A DNA stretch of 7,987 nt from Akkermansia muciniphila (GCA_945872195.1 CAMBZO010000110.1:1-7987); one strand, 5' to 3'. Counted from the stretch's first letter, positions 1-6,401 are shown. Notes: generated from the sequence alone by a model not told the origin. Translations and numbers: made by a program.

Positions 1-2252
1 AGTTGCTCCACGCGGTCGAGGTCGATGCCGCGGGGGCGGTTCTCCAGCAGCCAGAGGAGGTCGAGGCGGCCGCCTTCGGGGTCTTCGTTTTGCAGGCGCA
101 ACAGGGCGCGACCGATGCGGTCGCCGGCGGACTCGGGGGTGAGGGCGACGATGAGTTCCTGGTAGCGGAGCATCGCGGCGGAGTCCTGGGTGGCGCGCGC
201 GCCGGAGATAAGGTTGCGCAACATGCGCACGATGATGGAGCGCTTGGTGGCGGGCTGGAGGTCTTCGTCGGCGAGGCGTAGCTCGGCTTCGCGCGCGGGC
301 GGCACGGCCACGCCGCCATCGAAGATGTCGAGGAGCTGGCGGTTCCCCATCTTCGGGCGGTGCAGGACCATGAAGTGGCCGGGCACGGGCGCGCCACTGA
401 CGGTGTCGAGGCCGATGCGGCGGGCGAGTTCGAGGAAGACGACGGAGAGGGTGATGGGGATGCCTTCGCGGTCGTCGAGGACTTCGTTGATGTAGCTGTT
501 GGCGCGATTGGCGTAGTCGCTGCGGCTGCCGTGGAAGCCGTTTTCCTCGAAGAGAAACTTCTTTAGGGCCTTCAACTTCACCTCGTCGTCGGGCATGGCG
601 GCGAGCTGGGTGGTGATGTCCCGGGCCATGTCGTCGAGCTGGCGGCGGTAGGCGGCGAGGTCGAGTTCCTCGTTGTCGAGCTTGGCGAGGAGGAGGGCGG
701 CGTGGAAGAGGTCAATCTTCGTCTCCGGCTGATCGAGTTCGCGGAGCAGCGCGGCCTGGATGTCGCGGCGGTGGACGGTGCGCGCGAGCGTGCGGAGCTG
801 GCCGACTTCCTTCTCCAAGCGGTCGGCGCGCGCGGTGAGGACGGCGCGGCTGGCGGCGGCGTTGGTCTGGAGGGACGAGAGGAGTTTCTCGCTCGGCGGC
901 GTGGTCAGCGTTTCGAGCTTCTGGAGAAGGTCTTTCTCCACGACGGCGGTGGCGGCAGCGGAGGGGATGGACTTGGCGACCTGGAAGTTTTTGAAGGCGG
1001 CTTTCGTGTCGCGGAACTTGGCGAGGCCGACCTTGCCGGTGCGCAGCAGGGCGTCGTCGGACTCGATGGTGAGGTGGTCGTTGACGTAGCAGAGGAGGCG
1101 GTCCTTCTCGACGCGGACCTTGATGGTGTTCCAGTCGCCGGCGCGGTAGTGGGGGGAGGGAACGGTCTTCAGAATGGCCCACGAGTAAACCGTCGGGCCG
1201 TCGAAGCGCGTGAGGCGGAGCTGGCCGGCGGTGGGGTAGAAGCCGTAGTGAAGGTCGCCGCCGTCGGCGGAGAAGACCAGACCGGCCGCGCCGCTCTCGT
1301 TGTCGAGCTTCACGGTCACGGCGATTTCGTAAGGCACGGCGGGGACTTCGCGCTGGTTCAGGCAGAGCGCGCGTCCGCCGAAGCCTTTGCCCAGGCCCTC
1401 GACGGAGACACGCCCGGCCTTCTGCGACCAACGCGCGCCGAGCAGCGGCTGCCACTCGCGGGGGTTCAGGTTGCCGATGGTGAGCCAGCGCGCGATGGGG
1501 ACGGGGTTGGGCTTGGCGAGGAGGGGTTTTAGGGCGTTGATGGGCATCGCGAAGCCGAGGTTTTCCGTGAGGGCGGACTTGAGGGTGAGGATGCCGTGGA
1601 CGCGGCCTTGCAAGTCGAGGAGCGGGCCGCCGCTGTTGCCGGGCTCGATGGGGATGGCGAGTTGAATCATCGCGTCGGCGTCGAGCTCGCCGGTCTTCAC
1701 CTCGCGGCGCGCGGAGACGACGCCGGAGACGACGCTGAAGTCGAGGCCGCGGGGGTTACCCATGGCGACGATGGGCGCGCCTTGTTCGAGGGTGTCGGAG
1801 TCGCCGAGCGGGAGCGGCGTCAGGCCCTTCGCGTCAATGCGGATGAGCGCCATGTCGGAGCGGCGGTCCCACGCGTGGACTTCGGTGACGTCGAACTTCT
1901 GGCCGTCGGCGAACTGGACTTTGATGGGCCGGGCTTCGCCGATGACGTGCAGCGACGTGGCGATGAGGCCATCCGCTGCGACGACGAAGCCGGAGCCGGT
2001 GCCGTCCACCGAGCCGTCGCGCCCGGTGAAGGTGATGGTGACGAGGGAGGGTTTGACGCGGGCGGCGATGTCTTTGACGGAGAGGGCCGGGGAGTTGGTC
2101 GGGGCGAGGGTGATGACGGACTTGGCGGCGGCGGGTTTGGCGGGCTTGGGGCGGTTGAGGAGGAGTAAGCCGGGTTTGTCTTGGGCGCGCGCCGGGAGAG
2201 CGGCGAGGAGCAGGGTGGCGAGGACGAGTCGCGCGGTGGTGGGGACAGTCAC
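1..2252 (-). CDS. Secreted trypsin-like serine protease fused to a LamG/DUF1080-like jelly roll and a SirB1-type transglutaminase-like domain (3' end beyond window)
   Basis: One minus-strand frame is open for 750 codons with no stop down to position 1, so the C-terminus is missing. The GTG at 2252 is the only reasonable start, because an in-frame TGA lies at 2283-2285. It opens a Sec-type signal peptide (residues 1-24, hydrophobic LVLATLLLAALP, then ARA-QD). Residues 60-245 are a chymotrypsin-fold S1 protease with an intact triad: His102 (TSLHVIG), Asp133 (SDMALIRID) and Ser207 (GNSGGPL). This is the DegP/HtrA style of domain, but no PDZ domain follows. Residues 270-427 look like a concanavalin A-like jelly roll ending GKVGLAKFRDTKAAFKNFQV, as in LamG/DUF1080 proteins. 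After a helical linker (about 435-500), residues 505-740 match the SirB1/Transglut_core2 family: NSYINEVLDDREGIPITLS, PGHFMVLH, DIFDGG and ATKRSIIVRMLRNL. No cysteine occurs after residue 388. The protein probably acts outside the cytoplasmic membrane. Its substrate is unknown. The domain calls are family recognition by eye; the protease call is the surest. Confidence 0.9.
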   Translation of the reverse strand, partial: MTVPTTARLVLATLLLAALPARAQDKPGLLLLNRPKPAKPAAAKSVITLAPTNSPALSVKDIAARVKPSLVTITFTGRDGSVDGTGSGFVVAADGLIATSLHVIGEARPIKVQFADGQKFDVTEVHAWDRRSDMALIRIDAKGLTPLPLGDSDTLEQGAPIVAMGNPRGLDFSVVSGVVSARREVKTGELDADAMIQLAIPIEPGNSGGPLLDLQGRVHGILTLKSALTENLGFAMPINALKPLLAKPNPVPIARWLTIGNLNPREWQPLLGARWSQKAGRVSVEGLGKGFGGRALCLNQREVPAVPYEIAVTVKLDNESGAAGLVFSADGGDLHYGFYPTAGQLRLTRFDGPTVYSWAILKTVPSPHYRAGDWNTIKVRVEKDRLLCYVNDHLTIESDDALLRTGKVGLAKFRDTKAAFKNFQVAKSIPSAAATAVVEKDLLQKLETLTTPPSEKLLSSLQTNAAASRAVLTARADRLEKEVGQLRTLARTVHRRDIQAALLRELDQPETKIDLFHAALLLAKLDNEELDLAAYRRQLDDMARDITTQLAAMPDDEVKLKALKKFLFEENGFHGSRSDYANRANSYINEVLDDREGIPITLSVVFLELARRIGLDTVSGAPVPGHFMVLHRPKMGNRQLLDIFDGGVAVPPAREAELRLADEDLQPATKRSIIVRMLRNLISGARATQDSAAMLRYQELIVALTPESAGDRIGRALLRLQNEDPEGGRLDLLWLLENRPRGIDLDRVEQ

Positions 2253-2261
2253 GGGGTTTGG

Positions 2262-2621
2262 ATGGGCGGAGGGGTTGAAAATTCAGCGGTGGCCTTCCAT
2301 GCTGCGGACGTGCCGACCACGATTGAGCTGCCGGAAGTTGCCCCGGACATCATCCGCGAGGACAAGACGGAGTCGAAGGAGAACCTTGACCCCGGCTTCC
2401 TCGTGATTTGCTGGAATGACCCGGTGAACCTGATGGACTTCGTCACGCATGTCTTCCAGCAGGTGTTCGCGTGGAAGAAGGAGAAGGCGGAGTTCCACAT
2501 GATGCAGGTCCACAACGCGGGCAAGAGCGTGCTGGTGCGCGAGACGATGGAGCGCGCGGAGTTTTACGTGCATGAGCTGCAAAAGTATCAGCTCCACGCC
2601 ACGATGGAGCCGGCGGAGTGA
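2262..2621 (+). CDS. clpS: ATP-dependent Clp protease adaptor ClpS
   Basis: ClpS binds proteins carrying destabilising N-terminal residues and hands them to the ClpA/ClpC unfoldase for ClpP degradation in the cytoplasm. The core is residues 44-117: FLVICWNDPVNLMDFVTHVF, then KAEFHMMQVHNAGKSVLV and MERAEFYVHELQKYQLHATME. Asn52, Asp53, Met58 and His84 line up with the E. coli N-degron pocket residues Asn34, Asp35, Met40 and His66. The NDPVNLM form and the closing ATM resemble actinobacterial ClpS more than the E. coli NDDYTPM form. Residues 1-43 form a variable, acidic tail, as is usual. The ATG at 2262 gives 119 residues. GTG codons at 2289 and 2310 are alternatives, the latter giving a start MPTTIELPE. 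No strong Shine-Dalgarno sequence separates them. The gene diverges from the protease fusion with only 9 bp between starts, and overlaps the DUF2017 gene downstream. Confidence 0.93.
   Translation: MGGGVENSAVAFHAADVPTTIELPEVAPDIIREDKTESKENLDPGFLVICWNDPVNLMDFVTHVFQQVFAWKKEKAEFHMMQVHNAGKSVLVRETMERAEFYVHELQKYQLHATMEPAE
2606..2609 (+). promoter_or_regulatory. Ribosome binding site (GGAG) for the DUF2017 gene inside clpS
   Basis: GGAG sits 8 bases upstream of the GTG at 2618, inside the last codons of clpS. Combined with the GTGA stop/start overlap (2618-2621), it supports GTG as the true start and coupled translation. It is the only convincing Shine-Dalgarno element I found at an assigned start in this window. 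Confidence 0.5.
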
Positions 2622-3082
2622 AGCTCGTGGAGGCCAAGGACGGGTTGTATGTCTTCCATCTCGCGAAGCGAGAGCGGGCCTTGCTCACCCATGTGCTGAA
2701 GATGTTCCCGGTGAGCAGCGGACCCATCGGGCCGCTGTCGAAGAGCGGCGATGAGGCGAAGCTGGCGGAGCATGAGCTGGCCTTGGCCGAGGCGCTGGCG
2801 GAGCAACGCGTGGAACACCAGCGGCTGATGGACGCGTTCCTCGGCGAGCAGGGGCGCTTCGCGGAGGTGAAGGGCGGGTTTCAAGTGCGATTGACCACAG
2901 TGCAGTTCGACTGGCTGTTGCGCGTGCTGAACGAGGTGCGCGTGGGACTCTGGGTGAAGCTGGGGCGGCCCGAGCATATCGCGCCGCTGGCGATGGCCGG
3001 GCAGCTCGACTCCGTAGTGGAGATGGAGATTTGCGCTTTCTTCCAGTCGCGGTTGTTGGAAGCGGTGAGTGGAGGAAATTAG
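2618..3082 (+). CDS. DUF2017 family protein, coupled to clpS
   Basis: A 154-residue protein of unknown function. I assign it to DUF2017 from its overall pattern: a short N-terminal strand segment (MKLVEAKDGLYVFHLAKRE), an alpha-helical middle rich in Glu and Ala (residues 45-75, AKLAEHELALAEALAEQRVE), and the C-terminal helix pair RLTTVQFDWLLRVLNEVRVG (91-110) followed by LWVKLG. No signal peptide or membrane segment is visible, so it should be cytoplasmic. The start GTG shares four bases (GTGA) with the clpS stop and has GGAG 8 bases upstream. In Actinobacteria, DUF2017 genes commonly follow clpS, and the same order here makes the family call firmer and suggests a role tied to Clp adaptor function. 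That functional link is inference. No catalytic motif can be seen. Confidence 0.78.
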   Translation: MKLVEAKDGLYVFHLAKRERALLTHVLKMFPVSSGPIGPLSKSGDEAKLAEHELALAEALAEQRVEHQRLMDAFLGEQGRFAEVKGGFQVRLTTVQFDWLLRVLNEVRVGLWVKLGRPEHIAPLAMAGQLDSVVEMEICAFFQSRLLEAVSGGN

Positions 3083-3146
3083 CAGTGTTCAGTATTCAGT
3101 TTTCAGTCACTGCCCATCGCCCTCCAACGGAACACTGAACACTGCT
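3081..3146. repeat. Imperfect 21-nt inverted repeat with NTTCAGT heptamers, between convergent genes
   Basis: The left arm (3081-3101) and right arm (3126-3146) are reverse complements at 19 of 21 positions. The outer 13 bases (AGCAGTGTTCAGT / ACTGAACACTGCT) match perfectly, and the loop is 24 nt. The left arm runs into three tandem heptamers: GTTCAGT, ATTCAGT and TTTCAGT (3087-3107). The element fills most of the 77-bp gap between the ends of the DUF2017 and DUF2203 genes. It begins on the DUF2017 stop codon (TAG, 3080-3082). It could act as a two-way transcription terminator, but neither side has a clear T-tract. A dispersed non-coding repeat is an equally good reading. Confidence 0.7.
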
Positions 3147-3159
3147 TACTTCCCCGCAG

Positions 3160-3543
3160 CTAGAGGTGTTCGCGTCCTGCGAAGCCGGTGTCGAGATCGT
3201 GCCAGTGGGTGATATCCGTCTCTGACAGTTCCCAGCAGAGGAAGACTTCGCGCCCGGCTTGGATGGCGGGGAAGTCCACGAGGCCGCGTTCCAAATCCTG
3301 GACCTGAATTTCGCGCTGGTGAAATTCCCCCATGATTTCCTTGAACGCGGCGAGGTTGCGAACCCACTGGTGAACCTTGCCGCCGCCGAAATCTTCGCCC
3401 TCCTTGAGGCGGGGTTCGGAGCTTTGTTCGTAAGAAGCGAGGTCTCGGCGGAGACGCTGGACTTGCTGGAACCAAACTCGGAGCTGGGGCAGGAGTTCGC
3501 GCGCTTCAGCTAGCGAGTAGTGCTTGGAGAAGCGCCGTTCCAT
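3160..3543 (-). CDS. DUF2203 family protein
   Basis: A 127-residue soluble protein of unknown biochemical role. Two conserved DUF2203 blocks are visible. The N-terminal block is KHYSLAEARELLPQLRVWF (8-26), and the C-terminal block runs LERGLVDFPAIQAGREVFLC (84-103), then WELSETDITHWHDLDTGFAG (104-123). The residues Asp90, Cys103, Trp104, His113, His115 and Asp116 are all kept and could bind a metal or ligand, though this is speculation. The chosen ATG at 3543 gives MERRFSKHYS. A longer frame reaching 3624 would overlap the TPR gene end and adds no conserved residues. The start lies 5 bp after the TPR gene stop on the same strand, so the two are very likely co-transcribed. It converges with the DUF2017 gene across the inverted repeat at 3081-3146. 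Confidence 0.85.
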   Translation of the reverse strand: MERRFSKHYSLAEARELLPQLRVWFQQVQRLRRDLASYEQSSEPRLKEGEDFGGGKVHQWVRNLAAFKEIMGEFHQREIQVQDLERGLVDFPAIQAGREVFLCWELSETDITHWHDLDTGFAGREHL

Positions 3544-3548
3544 GGCGG

Positions 3549-5243
3549 TCACGGCTTCGCGGGCGCGGCCTTGAGCTTCTTCTGGATGGCGTCGCTCGGC
3601 TCGATGGAGAGGGACAACTCCCATTGCGCGCGGGCCTGATCGGTCTGCTTGAGGACGGCGTAGATGTCGCCGAGATGGTCGTGGAGGGTGGCGTCGGGTT
3701 CCTTCTGAAACTTGAGGGCCTTGAGCTGGAATTCGAGCGCCTGCTTGGGCTGGTTCAGCTTGAAGAGGACCCAGGCCATGCTGTCGAGGAACGCGGCGTT
3801 CTCCGGTTCCTGCTTCACGGCTTTTTCAATCATGGACTTCGCCTCCGTCAAGTTCTCGCCGCGCTCGGCCCACATGTATCCGAGGTAGTTCAGCGCCTCG
3901 GCGAAGTCGGGCGCGAGCTTGAGGCATTGGAGAAAATAGTTTTCCGCCTGCTTGAAATCCTTGTGCCGCTCGTAGGCGGTGCCGACCTGGAAGAAGAACA
4001 GCCCGTTGAGGCGCTCGGGTTCGTCGCGATTCGCCAGCAATTCGGCAGCGGTGTAGTGCTTGACGCTGGCGGCATAGTCCTTCGCGCGGCTGTGGGCTAG
4101 GGCGGTGTAGTATTCGAGGAAGAACGACAGCTTGAACTTCTTGCGGGCCGTCCCCAGCAGCTTCAACGCTGACTCCGCGTCATCCCGGCGCAGGTGTATC
4201 TCGGCAAGCTCAAAATAAAATTGATCCACTTCGGTCTTCGCGCCCTCGTTGAGCTGGATGGCCCGCTCGTAACTCTCGACGGCCTTGTCCCAGTCCTTTT
4301 GGCCGGCGGCGATGGTGGCGAGGAAATAGTGCGTGAGAGGATTTGTGGGCTGGTCGCGCACGAGCGCGTCGAGCTGGGCCTGCGCGGCCTTGAAGTCCTT
4401 GGCGCGGAGGAAGAGCTCGACGATGCGGTTGCGCAGGAGGGCTTGATTCGGGAAGCGCTCGCGATGCTTCTCGTAAAGCTCGGCAGCGCGCTTGTATTCG
4501 CCGGTGAAGCTCCACAGCTCGGCGAGGCGGATGACGAGGTTCTGGCTCTTGGGTTCGAGCTTCGAGGCCGCATCCAGAATCGTCGTGACCTTCGGGTTCA
4601 CCGTCGCGTAGTCGCGCGGTTGGGCGGCGACGTAGTTGCGATACGCGTCGCCAAGATCCAGCAGAAAGTTCAAGTCGGGCGATGGCTGCGCCGCCGCCTC
4701 GTCGAGCGCGGCGAGAGCTTCCTTGGGCCGGTCGGTCTGGAGGTAAATCTGCGCGAGGTTCTGGTAGCCGAGCAGGGACTTGGGCAACTTCACGATGGCC
4801 CGGCGGCTCGATGCAATGGCCTGGTCGGGCTTCTTCGCCTGCAGGTAGGCGACGCCGAGTAGAGCGTCCAGAAATCCCGTGGCATTGGGTTGCTCGGCGG
4901 ATTTGCTCAACACCTCGATCGCCTTCTCTGTCTCTTTCTTGCGGATGAGCCGCCGCGCGACATCAATGACGAGCGGTTCGTTCGTTGGGTCGGCGAGGAC
5001 GGATTTGTAGAACTGTTCGAGGGCCTCGTCCGGCTGCTCGCGCAATTCACCGCTGACTCCCGCCGCGAACCGCGCCAGCGCCTCGACGCGCTTTTCCAAG
5101 TCTTCCTTCGAGAGTGGCGCCGATGCGTTGGTGAGTCCGGCCTGCGCGGGGGCAGGCGCCTGCGCTTTCTTCGTGGAGGCGCAACCGAACAGCGTGCCCA
5201 GCGCTGCGAGCGCGACGACGGACTGGAGGACGAACGGTCGCAT
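3549..5243 (-). CDS. TPR-repeat lipoprotein
   Basis: A 564-residue tetratricopeptide-repeat protein, probably a membrane-anchored scaffold facing the periplasm. The start at ATG 5243 is chosen because it opens a lipoprotein signal (MRPFVLQSVVALAALGTLFG, then Cys21). The lipobox LFGC has an unusual Phe at -2. An upstream in-frame start at 5342 would add 33 residues and run into the bS22-like gene. After an Ala/Pro/Gln linker (22-45), helix pairs of TPR type run from about residue 50 to 555, for example LLGVAYLQAKKPDQAIASSR, LAQIYLQTDRPKEALAALDE and, near the C-terminus, LGYMWAERGENLTEAKSMIE (454-473) and HLGDIYAVLKQTDQARAQWE. The Lys/Ala/Pro tail ends AAPAKP. No enzymatic domain is present. 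Its binding partner cannot be read from sequence. It is followed at 5 bp by the DUF2203 gene. A hairpin precedes it at 5269-5303. Confidence 0.9.
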   Translation of the reverse strand: MRPFVLQSVVALAALGTLFGCASTKKAQAPAPAQAGLTNASAPLSKEDLEKRVEALARFAAGVSGELREQPDEALEQFYKSVLADPTNEPLVIDVARRLIRKKETEKAIEVLSKSAEQPNATGFLDALLGVAYLQAKKPDQAIASSRRAIVKLPKSLLGYQNLAQIYLQTDRPKEALAALDEAAAQPSPDLNFLLDLGDAYRNYVAAQPRDYATVNPKVTTILDAASKLEPKSQNLVIRLAELWSFTGEYKRAAELYEKHRERFPNQALLRNRIVELFLRAKDFKAAQAQLDALVRDQPTNPLTHYFLATIAAGQKDWDKAVESYERAIQLNEGAKTEVDQFYFELAEIHLRRDDAESALKLLGTARKKFKLSFFLEYYTALAHSRAKDYAASVKHYTAAELLANRDEPERLNGLFFFQVGTAYERHKDFKQAENYFLQCLKLAPDFAEALNYLGYMWAERGENLTEAKSMIEKAVKQEPENAAFLDSMAWVLFKLNQPKQALEFQLKALKFQKEPDATLHDHLGDIYAVLKQTDQARAQWELSLSIEPSDAIQKKLKAAPAKP

Positions 5244-5268
5244 GATGGAAATGGGCACGAACAAGAAC

Positions 5269-5303
5269 GACGGCACAGCCCTGCTTGGCAGAACTGTGCC
5301 GTC
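5269..5303 (-). terminator. Long hairpin between the bS22-like gene and the TPR lipoprotein gene
   Basis: The 10-bp outer stem GACGGCACAG / CTGTGCCGTC (5269-5278 with 5294-5303) is perfect. A 2x2 internal loop follows, then an inner 4-bp stem CTGC/GCAG (5281-5284 with 5288-5291) closed by TTG. Read on the minus strand it starts 26 bases after the bS22-like stop and is followed by GTTCTTGTTCG, a broken U-rich tail. It fits an intrinsic terminator for the small gene. It could instead be a structured leader of the TPR gene, whose start lies 25 bases downstream. The tail is weak, so termination is uncertain; the stem itself is clear. Confidence 0.55.
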
Positions 5304-5329
5304 CGAAGCGTCGCGTAAGCGCGGGGCGC

Positions 5330-5431
5330 CTACTTCTGCCAAGTGCGCTTCTTGTGGCGGTTGAGGCGCAGCTTTTTCCGGCGTTTATGTTTGTTGATCT
5401 TGGCCTTCCGGCGTTTTTTCAGTGAACCCAT
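5330..5431 (-). CDS. bS22/AURKAIP1-COX24-like small ribosomal peptide, 33 residues
   Basis: The minus strand from ATG 5431 to TAG 5330 encodes 33 residues, beginning MGSLKKRRKAKINKHKRRKK and ending LRLNRHKKRTWQK. Nineteen residues are Lys, Arg or His. This is the pattern of the bacterial AURKAIP1/COX24-domain proteins (MGS start, then KKRR, KHKRRK and NRHKK blocks), the family that includes the actinobacterial small-subunit protein bS22. It should bind 16S rRNA in the 30S subunit; that role is taken from the family and is not shown here. The gene sits 67 bp downstream of hisG on the same strand, with a promoter-like pair inside the hisG 3' end and a strong hairpin after its stop. The length matches the family and no frameshift is seen. 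At this size it is easily missed by gene callers. Confidence 0.88.
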   Translation of the reverse strand: MGSLKKRRKAKINKHKRRKKLRLNRHKKRTWQK

Positions 5432-5498
5432 ATCGTTTATTTGCTCGTTTGCGATGCTTTGGACGGCCACTCGGCGAACGCCCTTCGGCGAAACGCGG

Positions 5499-6401
5499 TC
5501 AGTATACTACCTTGTTCAAAGGATACTCAATGATTCCTTCTGCTCCCGCCAGCTTGAGCTGCGGGATAATCTCTCGGACGATCTTTTCGTCAATGATTGT
5601 CTCCACCGCCACCCACTCGGGATGACTGAGTTGTGAGATGGTCGGATTGCGCAGCGCGGGCAGTTCGGCGAGCAGCTTGCTGAGTCCGGCACGCGGGACG
5701 TTCATCTTCAGCCCGACCTTCGACTCGGCTTCCAGCGCGCCCCGCAGCAGCAGCGACAGCGTCTCGATTTTGCGGCGCTTCCAATCGTCCTTCCACGAGG
5801 CGTGGTTCGCGATGAGTCTTGGAGTGGAGGTGAGCAGCGTCTCGACGATGCGTAGCTTGTGCGCGCGCAGCGAGGATCCGGTCTCCGTGACTTCCACGAT
5901 GGCGTCCACGAGTTCGTGCGCCTTCACCTCGGTCGCGCCCCAAGAGAACTCCACGTCCGCCTTCACGCCGTTCTTCTTGAGCCAGCGGTTCGTGAGGTTC
6001 ACGACTTCCGTGGCGATGCGCTTGCCCTGCAAATCCTTCACCGACTTGATCGGCGACTCCTCCGGCACGGCGAGCACCCAGCGCGTCGGCTGGCGGCTGA
6101 TTTTGCTGAAGATGAACTCGGCGACCTCGTGGACCTTCGAGCCGTTCTCGACGATCCAGTCGTGTCCAGTAATGCCCGCGTCGAGGTAGCCGTGCTCCAC
6201 GTAGCGGCTGATTTCCTGCGCGCGGATGAGGCGTATTTCCAGCTCCTCGTCATCCACGTAGGGCACGTAACTGCGGCCGCTCACCTGCACGTTGAAGCCC
6301 GCCTTGGCCATCTTTTCGATGGTGGCGTCTTGCAGGCTGCCCTTGGGCAGGCCCAGGCGAAGCTTAGGCTTCGCAGTCTGTTTGGCTTCCGACTTCTTCA
6401 T
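5499..6401 (-). CDS. hisG: ATP phosphoribosyltransferase, long form
   Basis: Catalyses the first step of histidine synthesis in the cytoplasm: ATP + PRPP give phosphoribosyl-ATP + pyrophosphate. The 300 residues match the long form (E. coli HisG is 299). The N-terminal catalytic lobes carry LRLGLPKGSLQDATIEKMAK (14-33), DAGITGHDW (74-82), GKRIATEVVNLTNRW (126-140) and GATEVKAHELVDAIVEVTET (155-174). The last runs into GSSL, the PRPP-binding loop. Residues 228-300 form the HisG_C regulatory domain (KVGLKMNVPRAGL, then SHPEWVAVETIIDEKIVREI), which in this class binds histidine for feedback inhibition and removes the need for HisZ. The start at ATG 6401 gives MKKSEAKQ, close to the conserved fold. 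An upstream in-frame start at 6635 would add 78 residues without HisG similarity, through a repeat. No other his gene is in the window. Regulation by a leader peptide is not evident. Confidence 0.96.
   Translation of the reverse strand: MKKSEAKQTAKPKLRLGLPKGSLQDATIEKMAKAGFNVQVSGRSYVPYVDDEELEIRLIRAQEISRYVEHGYLDAGITGHDWIVENGSKVHEVAEFIFSKISRQPTRWVLAVPEESPIKSVKDLQGKRIATEVVNLTNRWLKKNGVKADVEFSWGATEVKAHELVDAIVEVTETGSSLRAHKLRIVETLLTSTPRLIANHASWKDDWKRRKIETLSLLLRGALEAESKVGLKMNVPRAGLSKLLAELPALRNPTISQLSHPEWVAVETIIDEKIVREIIPQLKLAGAEGIIEYPLNKVVY
5501..5530 (-). promoter_or_regulatory. Candidate sigma-70 promoter for the bS22-like gene, within the hisG 3' end
   Basis: On the minus strand TTGAGT (5525-5530) and TATACT (5501-5506) are separated by 18 bases. 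They match the consensus -35 at 4 of 6 and -10 at 5 of 6 positions. Transcription would begin near 5495, about 60 bases before the ATG at 5431. The same bases encode the last HisG residues (EYPLNKVVY), so the match may be a by-product of coding. Separate expression of a ribosomal peptide from a biosynthetic gene would make sense, but this is inference. Confidence 0.3.

Noticed and set aside
702..1532. Plus-strand frame of 276 codons and an Arg/Pro-rich minus frame at 712-1455
   Set aside because: Both are shadows of the 750-codon protease fusion in a GC-rich region. Neither has recognisable domains, and the composition (Ala/Gly/Glu/Val or Arg/Pro runs) is typical of antisense or shifted frames.
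1596..2406. Plus-strand frames of 190 and 214 codons
   Set aside because: They lie opposite the catalytic protease domain, whose triad and signal peptide are intact in the true frame.
3624..4862. Plus-strand frames of 158 and 222 codons opposite the TPR gene
   Set aside because: Leu/Val/Glu-rich antisense copies of TPR helices. The minus-strand frame has a lipoprotein signal and repeat periodicity.
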